42,268 nucleotides of DNA from CAZZIZ01 sp964654535 (GTDB taxonomy: Bacteria > Bacteroidota > Bacteroidia > Chitinophagales > UBA2359), in contig CAZZIZ010000006.1 of NCBI GenBank assembly GCA_964654535.1, positions 1-42,268 on the forward strand, in the 5' to 3' direction. Positions 18,601 through 27,800 of the stretch are shown piece by piece. The notes under the pieces are model-generated. The model searched no databases and was not told the origin of the DNA. It saw nothing but the letters and a program-made list of their open reading frames with translations. Each line of letters opens with the position of its first letter. The stretch's first letter is position 1. The translations under genes and the position numbers were made by a program.

Positions 18601-18804
18601 ATACAGACTTAGGTCGGCGATATCGGCTATTGCACAAAGTTGAACACCTTTAGGTGTTCCGCCCGCAAGTGGCCCATCGAATACGGACGAGATGTAAAGG
18701 TTTCCACATTGACCAAAGCCCATTTGCATATTGATCATAAGGGCCAATACAGTAAGTAAGGAAACTTTATATGCTGAATAGTTCATTGTTCTCTTCTTTT
18801 TCAT
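15634..18804 (-). CDS. Modular secreted protein with IPTL/PEP-CTERM-like C-terminus
   Basis: This is a secreted protein of about 1056 aa. The ATG at 18804 (MKKKRTMNYSAYK) gives a basic n-region and a signal peptide ending in GFGQ; the ATG at 18786 is also possible. Two copies of a lamin-tail-like module occur near the N-terminus, each with a DGPL-GG-PK signature and a GDDAI-L-C segment. Further Ig-like and Cys-rich modules are shared with the giant upstream protein. The last ~35 residues read IPTTSEWGLLCLALSLLSV, then ITIYVRRR and a short basic tail. This Pro-Thr/SEWG box, hydrophobic helix and Arg cluster is the layout of IPTL/PEP-CTERM sorting signals processed by exosortase-type enzymes. 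The frame also opens upstream into the 3940-aa gene, but that part is not credible coding sequence. Confidence 0.85.
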   Translation of the reverse strand: MKKKRTMNYSAYKVSLLTVLALMINMQMGFGQCGNLYISSVFDGPLAGGTPKGVQLCAIADIADLSLYGIGSANNGGGTDGVEFPFPPDALLAGECIWVGNEVTQFTNYFGFAPCYNTDALSVNGDDAIELFCDPAGDPTNAGVVEDLFGDINVDGNGECWEYLDGFAINTNSAPNNGVFVCGDYTYSGVDALDGCSTNASCANVIPNATPCPGAPVGCDISAVAIAGPGCAGSDFLFTISFLPLNASGTYDIVDVTNGVTLATTTSSPITVLIPGNTSTASIDINVVDANDATCAGTPVSLQLSDCSVMTAGCGGDLYISGIIDGPLTGGVPKALQLCATADIPDLSLYGIESVTNGSGSSGVAEFTLPADAISAGDCIWIANDNLGLALYFGFPQCYSDGVLSVNGDDAIVLYCNGVISDVFGDPNTDGTGQVWEYLDSWAVSNDTSPSPIFNPADWTYGGANALDGCADNATCASQYPNTNFACSAPACGSLTYTAVAQCVDQFGANSDENEFFILVDITDIGATPSLQISDGTNVTAGITNPSTVLLGPYTHSGVGNAVINIVVSDELTGVCSDTTEVVETLCWDGDGDASYGDIGTACSCGIAPPGVAFAQAAPGSFTSGGTSGTTQLYVIVDQASGLVIADNSGATFNFTGLFTGLPNSTFDIYAVNVDDVDFANLTGGITVGTDFLTFINGFSGCNAVCGPGSVTVSCTCCPTFAALSGGGTFCQGSTFDLNATGLTEMGQAFNLETDFGIEFVYFSSTPTDPYLGGASLGIVPFSALGNASSEALLSGATINAAGGGSFEVYAILSPVSADPTCRPSVMTTIDISDPQVTLALDIETCESEGPTTFVGSAGTTTDFMLDPIEGQCPTCVIDEGVFSISPDGPYFTDSGSGISFDFDASAAGPGSYVVTYTYTDDFGCSNSATGTIEVLSTIVINSTAPTDLCTAVGAFNLIDFVDLPGGVFTGTGISSAALGTFDPSFSGVGVFNFVYTINDPSACADPLLITINVVDDCLAVGIPTTSEWGLLCLALSLLSVITIYVRRREGERVYT

Positions 18805-18817
18805 TTTCACTTTAATG

Positions 18818-21800
18818 TTACTGACCATTCCAAGGGAATTGTGATCCGCCACAACCAACATTTCTGATTGTAACATTTACCAAAATAAAATTGCTACAGC
18901 CCGACAAGTCGATTACCTCGACATAGAGATTTTCCCCTAGGGCTGAATTCAAGTCTACATTCGTAGCAGGTGAAAGTATGGTTCCGGTAGTCGGTGGACC
19001 ATCGTACCAGTTTATTGTAATACCCGGTGTAGGATTAACCGTGGCATTAAATAGCGTTAAGTCAACAGTACCAGCGTCGGTACTACATAGATTGATTCCT
19101 GGATCTGACACGGCAATGTCAGGGCAAGAAATTGTTAGTGGTGCTGGATCGTAGTCATCGTTGTCATTTGGATTGTCCGTACCACCGGTAGAATCATCGT
19201 CGACATCATTATCTGTTCCCGTTTCATCTAAGCCGAGGTTGTCTCCCGGAGTAGAATCCTGGTCTGTTATTGGTGCACCTAAGGCATCATTGGCAGAAAG
19301 AATCTCTGCATTATTAACCAAAGTCGCTCCGTTCATAGCAGCCGGATCAATTTGTAAAACGATATCTACTAAGACAGAACTTCCTGGAAGAATTGGTCCA
19401 GCGATGGTATGCGTCAGTGCCACATCCCAATCATTTGGTGCTGCAGCATTATCGCCTGCATTAAATATTAATCCAGCAGCAGGAATGTAATCTCCAATTA
19501 CAACATCGAACACATCAAAGTCGCCTTGGTTGAAGACTTCAATCGTAAAGATTACATTTTGACCCGCGAAATATGGTCCCGGTGTGCTTAGCGTTTTCGT
19601 TAATGCTAGATCGAAGAATCCGCAACCACAATCCGTATTAAAGTTGGCAGGAGCACTGGTCAGGAAACAAAGTCCAGCAAAAGCACCAGCATTTCCTGTA
19701 ACATCCGATATGTTAGCACCAGCTAATGCAGATGTAAAGGCTGCTAAGTCTATATCGTCCACGTTTGCAGCAGTAACATCATAAGAAGTATTCGCGGCTA
19801 AACCGGAGAACAAACCAGTATTGTTTGAAGCAAGTATCGCACCTGTCGCATCTGAAAGAATATATACGTTGGTGTAATCTGTAGTATTAAAAGTTCCAGG
19901 TTGACTTGAAGCCAAAATAGTAAGTGGCGCAAATGGGTCGGTACAATCACAAGTCGTTGCTGGTCCACAAAGTGTTTCTAATACATCTACGGTACTCAAA
20001 CATGTTGCATCTGCTTGAGCAGAAGCGGTAACCATTTGTGTTCCAAGTCCCGACCCCGAATGGGTAAATGGTCCGAAGCTCAGGGTGGAGCCAGCATAAG
20101 TCTGAGTTACGCCGTTGATTTCTACATCGTAAGTATTATTGCCACTTACATCAACTTCTACAAAGTACTCATTGAGGTCGGTCGATCCTGCGCATGAGGA
20201 CACTGCTGTAATAACCGGCAAGTCGCAAACGAAACAGCCGCAATCAACATTGAAATTAGCCGGCGCACTTGTCGAATAACAAAGTCCTGTCAAGCCACCT
20301 GTCATATTAAGTACGTCAGAAAGTGTTGCCGTGCTTATTGCTGCGTTAAAAACAGCCAAGTCAGCGTCATCAACATTTGCTGCAGTTACATCGTAACTGG
20401 TCAGCTGAGCCAATGCGCTAAACAGTCCAGTATTGTTTGAAGCAATTACTAAACCATTCGCATCGGTCAAGACGTAGACATTGGTGTAGCCATTGCTATT
20501 GAAGGTTCCCGGTTGAGATGACGCGAGAATGCTTAATGGCGTTGGAGCCAAGGTACAATCACAAGTCGTCGCCGGTCCGCATAGCGTTTCTAATACATTT
20601 TCTGTTGCAGTACAATTAGCATTGGACTGGCTGGCTACGCTTACTGCAGTGGTTCCCAGTCCATTTCCACTATGTGCAATTGGACCAAAGGTTAAAGTTG
20701 CTCCAGAATAAACTTGAGTTACACCCGCTACAGTGACATCGTAAGTATCACTACCCGTAACATCTACATCAATAAAGTACTCGTTAAGAATCGTTGAACC
20801 TGTACAAGAAGCAACTGCATTAATTGTGGGCACGTCCGAATAAGTAACTGCATAAACAAGATCTTGTGTACAACCATTCCCATCTTGAATGGTAAGGGTA
20901 TTCATACCGGTGGTCGTAACATTGATACTTTGCGTAGTCTCTCCTGTATCCCACAAATACGTGAATCCTGCAGGTGCGGTGAAGGTTGTTATATCACCTG
21001 AACATGCGAATAAAGGCATCGGAGCAAGCTCTGTTGGGTTATCGTTAACAGTTACATCGTAATCTAATATCTGCACGCAACCGTTAGCGTCTGAAAGCGT
21101 TACTGAATAAATTGCAGTGGAACTAACGTCTAAAGTTTGCAGCGTTGAAGCATCACTCCATAAATAGGTGAAACCGCTAGGCGCTGTTAGAGTAACTGGC
21201 GTTGCATCTGCACAAACAACTATTGGTGCTGGTGCTGGCTCGTTTGGCAGTGGATTAACGGTTACATCGTAATCCAATACTTGTTCGCAGCCATTGGCGT
21301 CTGTTAGTGTTACAGAATAAATAGCAGTCGAGCTAACGTCTAAAGTTTGCATCGTTGATGCATCACTCCACAGATAAGCAAAGCCAGTTGGTGCAGTTAA
21401 GGTAATTGGTGTAGCATCTGCACAAACCACTATTGGTGCTGGTGCTGGCTCGTTTGGTAATGGATTTACAGTTACATCGTAATCCAAAACTTGCTCACAA
21501 CCATTGGCATCCGAAAGCGTTACTGAATAAATAGCAGTCGAACTAACCTCTAACGTTTGAAGCGTTGAAGCATCACTCCATAAATAAGTGAAACCGCCAG
21601 GCGCAGTTAAAGTTACTGGCGTTGCATCTGCACAAACAACTATTGGTGCTGGTGCAGGCTCGTTTGGTAATGGGTTTACCGTCACGTCGATAGCAATTGA
21701 CGGATTACAAGCCATATCTATTAAGGTCGGATCAGGAGCAAGGTATGCAACCACCGTATAATCTCCAGGAGCTAAACTCGCTCCCATACCCATAAGCATA

Positions 21801-24800
21801 GCTGTACCAGCTACAGGTGTAACTGCAGCACCACCATTAAACAAAGACGGAGCAGTAACATATGGATCAGTAGTAACTCCTGCTCCAGCATAGTAGCCGA
21901 AAAGAACGTTAAAGTTTGTGTTCCCATTTCCTGCCATATCAAACAAAGTACCTGTAGCAGTAAGATCGAAGGTCTCACCAGCACAGACTGGCCCACTTGA
22001 ACTAGCGGTATCAATTGTTGGACAAACAAAGCAGCCGCAATCGACATTAAATAATGCCGGAGTGGAATTTGTTGTATAACACAGACCCGTAAAAGGCCCG
22101 GTCATTCCGCTAAGATCAAAAGAACTTGCTCCACTGTTAAGTGCGGCAATGAATGCGGCCATATCGAGGTCATCCACATTAGCGGCAATTACTTCGTAAG
22201 GAGTATTGCTTGCTAATCCAGAGAACAAACCAGTATTGTTCCAAGCGAGAATAACACCCGTTGCAGTGGACTGATCAACTAGGACGTAATAGTTCGTGTA
22301 AGCGTTAGTGTTAAAAGTACCTGGCTGAGAAGCAGCTAAAATCGTAAGTGGAGTTGGATCCAAAGTACAATCGCAAGTAGTTGGAGGACCACATAACGTT
22401 TCCAAAACATTAATGCTGCTCATACACATTGGATCATTGGCGTTTTCAACGTCTAGCGTTACGGAACCGAGCCCAGAACCAGAATGAATATAAGGGCCGA
22501 AAGTAAGTGGACTACCTGTATACAAAATGGTAATTGATCCGTCAGAAACTAAATACTCTCCATTCGCATCGCTTCCAGAAACGGAAGAAACCTCAACGAA
22601 GTATTCGTTTAAATCGGATGAACCCGTACACACTGAATTAGCAGTAATCACTGGACCAGTAAAAAGATTGTAGGTAACATTTGCACTAAACCCACACCCA
22701 TTTGCATCGGTTACGTCGTAGGTAAAGACATTATTACCCGCAGTAGCTGCGACATTCGTTGGGTTTCCAATAACACCGCTAGCATTACTCCAAGTTCCAC
22801 CTGTATCTCCAATCTGCATTTCCAATGCGGTAAGATCAATAGCACCAGCATCGACATCACATATGTCAAAGACCAAATCAACATTTACTGGAGTTTGGAT
22901 TACGTTGTAAGTAATTATCGCAATGTCTGAACAGAAATTTGGATCTGTAAAGGTGTAAGTAAAAACAAAAGGATTGGTGCCTGAAATAAATACGCTCATA
23001 GGATTTGCAACCAATACTCCTCCAGAATCGGCGAATGTTCCGCCAGTTCCTCCTATTGAGGCTTCCAAAGAGGCAAGGTCTATTGTTGCTTCCAATCCTC
23101 CACCAGGAACATCTTCACATACCAAAAGGTTCATATCGGTCAATACTGGGAGAGGATTGACCGTTACCATATAAGATAGAAGCTGAGAGCAGCCATTTGC
23201 GTCTGTAATGGTTAAATCAAAAGTCCCACTTGTACTTGCACTGAAAGTTTGATTATTGGTATTGTCAGACCAGAGATAAGTAAATCCAGCCGGACCAGTT
23301 AAAATAACAGGCGAAGCATCTTGGCAAACCACAACTGGCGCAGGTGCCGGTTCATTCGGAAGCGGATTAACTGTTACATCATAATCCAAAATTTGCATAC
23401 AACCATTTGTGTCGGTGAGCGCCACCGAGACTATTCCCGAAGTGCTTACGTCCAATGTTTGTGCCGTCGTTCCGATTACATCGCTCCATACGTATGTAAA
23501 ACCTGCAGGAGCAGTTAAGGTAACAGGAGTTGCATCCTGACAAACTACTATTGGTGCAGGAGCTGGCTCCATTGGAACCGCATTAACCGTAATATCATAA
23601 ATTAAATCTTGGGTACATCCATTTCCATCCGAGATGGTCAATGAATACATACCCGTTACACTCACCTGAACAGTCGGTCCCGTAGTGCCATCGAACCAGA
23701 GGTTCGTAAAGCCAACAGGAGCAGTAAGTGTTACAGGGGCAGCATCCTGACAAACCACAACTGGAGCAGGAGCTGGTTCCATTGGGACTGGATTAACTGT
23801 GACATCGTAAATCAAATCTTGGGTGCATCCATTTCCATCAGAGATTGTCAAAGCGTACATGCCAGTCACACTAACCTGTACTGTTGGACCAGTTGAACCA
23901 TCGAACCAGAGATTCGTAAAACCTACTGGAGCAGTTAGGGTAACAGGAGTCGCATCCTGACAAACTACTATAGGTGAAGGAGCGGGTTCCATTGGAACTG
24001 GATTGACTGTGACATCATAAATCAGGTCTTGCGCACATCCATTTCCATCAGTAATGGTCAATGTGTACATTCCTGTCACACTAACCTGTACCGTCGGGCC
24101 GGTTGTTCCATCAAACCAGAGATTCGTAAAGCCTACCGGGGCAGTTAAAGTTTGAGGTCCTGCATCAGAACAAACCACTAATGGTGTAGTGGTTTCATTT
24201 GGAAGAGGGTTTACAATCAATTCATAAACCAAGTCTTGCTCACAACCTTCAGCATTTGTTATGGTTAGTGTAAAGGATCCAGCAGAACTAGTTGTAAAAG
24301 ATTGCATTGTTGAACCATCACTCCACAAGTACGTAAATCCAGCTGGGCCGGTAAAGGTCTGCGGAAGAGCGTCTGCACAAACAGTTAGTGGACTTGGTGC
24401 AGGTTCATCAGGAAGACAGGCCACAACAAAGTTCGCCGGAGTAGAGATTGTATAACAAAGTCCCATAAAAGCTCCGTCCGGAATAAATGCGCTAATCGCA
24501 GTTCCTGTTATTAAGCCAGCTTCTAATGCTGCCTGATCTGCAACGTCCACGTTAATTGCGTAGACGTCATATGTATCGTCTGCTAGAGCTGAAAATTGAC
24601 CAGTATTATTCCAAACAATAATGTTACCCGAAGTATCAACTAAAACATAAATCTGAGTATGCGTAATCGTATTAAAAGTACCTGGCTCCGAAATGGATAA
24701 TATTTCCCCTCCAATTGATGAGTCAGCGGTACAATCACAAGTAACCCCTGAAGGACCACAAAGTGTTTCTAAAACCTCTACGGAAACTGGACAGGAAAGT

Positions 24801-27800
24801 CCAATGTTATTATCTACTGAGACGATTTGGACAGCAGTTCCCGTTCCACTATGTGAGAATGGTCCGAAGGTTAAGCTTGTTCCAGTAAAAACCTGAGTCG
24901 CTCCGCCACCAACACTTACAGTGTATTGTGCAGCAGGGTCGCCGCCGGTTACGCTTGTTACTTCAACGAAATATTCAATTAAGTCAGTTGAGTTTGTACA
25001 AGTGGCACTCGCCACGACTTCGATAAGTGGGTCAACAGTATAACTAAGCACTCCTGTCGAAGTACATCCATTGGCATCTGTGAATGTGTATGTAAAGGGA
25101 CCTGTCGTAGGGTCTGCAGAAGTCGGATCGCCAATCGCGGCACCAGCTCCATTTACCCAAGCGCCTCCAGTTTGTCCCATCGGCTCTAACATTGTGAGAT
25201 CAACCGAAGTAACGTCTCCACATACTGCTTGATCGAGTAAAGTAATTACAGGTAGCGCATCAATATTATAAGTTACGTCATCAGAACCAACACAACCATT
25301 AGCATCTGTAAATGTATATGTGAACGGACCCATTATAGGGTCGGCCGCAGTGGCATTTGCAACTGCAAGTCCTCCACTAGACCATGCACCGCCCATTTGT
25401 CCCAAAGGTTCTAAAACGGTTAAGTCAACACTTGTAACATCTGCGCAAATAGTTTGGTCCGCGATAGTTATAACTGGTAATGGGTTAATTGTGTATGCAA
25501 CGTTACCTGAACCAGTGCAACCGTTCGCATCTGTAAAAGTATAAGTAAAAGGTCCGTTCGTAGGATCGGCAGCAGTTGGGCTAGCAACTGCAGCTCCTCC
25601 AGCTGACCAAAGACCACCCATCTGTCCCATTGTTTCTAGGGCGGTTAAGTCGACACTTGTAACATCTGCACAGATAGTTTGACCTGCAATGCTTACAACA
25701 GGAAGAGGGTTGATCGTGTAGGCCACATCATCACTTGCAAAACATCCGTTTGTATCTGTAAACGTATAAGTAAAAGGTCCAGTACTAGGATCTGCCATAG
25801 TAGGAGAAGCGACAGCTGTTCCTCCGGCTCCACCAGTCGTCCAGGCACCTCCCGTTTGACCCATTGGTTCTAAGGCAGTTAAATCAACACTCGTAATATC
25901 GGCGCAGATAACTTGATCAGCGATATCTACAACCGGATTAGGGTTTACAACAACACTTACTAGTGTAGTAGCGAAACAAGTTGTTGCCAATTCATAACGC
26001 ACATAAATATCTTGACTCACACTAATCGTCGTTCCTAATAATGGAGCAGCATTATTGTCGGCATCTGCTTGAGTTGAGTGGTAAGTAAATGTCCCACCTG
26101 TAGGTGCTTCACCATACATTAATGCTGAAACGTCGACAGTTTGTCCTTCACAAATTGGGTCAGGCTGAGTTACACTCAAGGTAGGATTTGGATTAACCAC
26201 AACTGTCACCATTTGAGAACTCATACAACCATTGGCATCGGTCAGTGTTACAGTGTAGCTGCCACTATTTGCTACAGTCGCCGCTGCGATTGTAAAGTTC
26301 TGTGTAGTTGCAACGCTTGCACCACCGAAGGACCAATCCCAAGTAAATGGAGCCGTTCCTACTGTTGGAGTGTTAGCCATTAATAATAAATCCTCACCAT
26401 CACAAACTGGTGAGTTCGTCATAGCTGTAAATGTCGGTATTGTAAAAACTTCTATAGTCAAGCATGTAAACGGTCTACAAGTAGCATCACCTGTTGGTGT
26501 AGAATCTAGAATTGCGCAAACTTGATGTACTCCTGCTGCCAAGGTCGCTCCCAAGCCAGGGGCGGAGGCGTTTTGACTCGGGTCTGTTCCTGTAAGAGAA
26601 GCAAAAGGTACCGTTGCCAAACTTGTTCCTCCAGTATAAGGGTCTGTTCCAGTAAATGTCGAACCAGCACCAAATGTAACAAAGTCAATTCCAAAATCTG
26701 TTTCTGTGTTGATGGCCATAGCCATATTCGCTATACCATTTGCAGCAACATCGAATGTACCTCCTTGGCATATTGAAGCCGGCGCCGCAATTCCCGTAAT
26801 CAATGGACAAACGTAGTTTGAACAAGTTACTGGTACAATGACATCTACATCGATGGTACACATTGTGTCGGGACTAGGGGCCGTATTATCTACTATGGTC
26901 AATGTAACTGTAGTACCTGCCAATGCTCCAATAACTACATTACCTGAAGTATACTGCGTCCCATACACACCACTTTCCGTAGCTGACAAACCTAAGGCAG
27001 TTCCATCGAAAGTGAAATTCGTGAATATTGGATCTCCTTGAACAAGGTCTAGTGTAAAGTTAAAAGTGTCGTCGCTTGGATCTGAAGGCGTTCCAGCGTC
27101 CGAACATGCAGAAGGTGTCAATGTAGCCATAGTAATAGCACAACTCGGACAAGGGCCAGTTGCATCTAAAATTATTTCAACAGTAGATTCACAACCGTCT
27201 ACATCTGTATACAATGCCCAAACTGATGTGGTCGCCGTAATACCAGAAACGGTGGTACTGGGCAATTGTGCAGTAGCTAATGCAGCTGCTGGAATTGTTG
27301 CCGGATCTACAGAATAAAAAACAAAATCTGTTGCATTGTAATTTGGAGTCAAATCAATTAAGGTATCATCAGTTAAGTCAACATCTATCGAACCATCGCC
27401 GCAAACTGCAGCCGGTTGAACAACCGTAACCGGAGCCGTAACAAAGGAAGTTAGCACCTGAGGGTTCGAAACAACAACAGCATCGCAACCGAAATCATCT
27501 GCTGCCAATGTTATATCGTAAGTTCCCGGGCAAGCATTCATCAAGACAAATGGAAAGCTAACCGAACCCAAAGATTGTGTTGCTCCATTAAATGTATAAT
27601 CTATATCATAACTGTTTCCCATTGCAAGCGGTGAAGGAGCTGCAAAATCAAATGTTACCGTTCCGTCGCAAGGCACGCACGTTGTCGGAGCGCTGGAACC
27701 CGTTATAGTAATTGTTTCTTGAGGGCGAATGTTTACACAAGCCTCATCTGTATCAACGGTTCCCATGCACATCGCTCCAGCTTCATCCGTTACTGATACT

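Noticed and set aside
20900..25935. CRISPR-like or satellite array
   Set aside because: The 210- and 225-bp periods are whole codon numbers, units are contiguous with no spacers, and they encode similar protein modules in one long frame.
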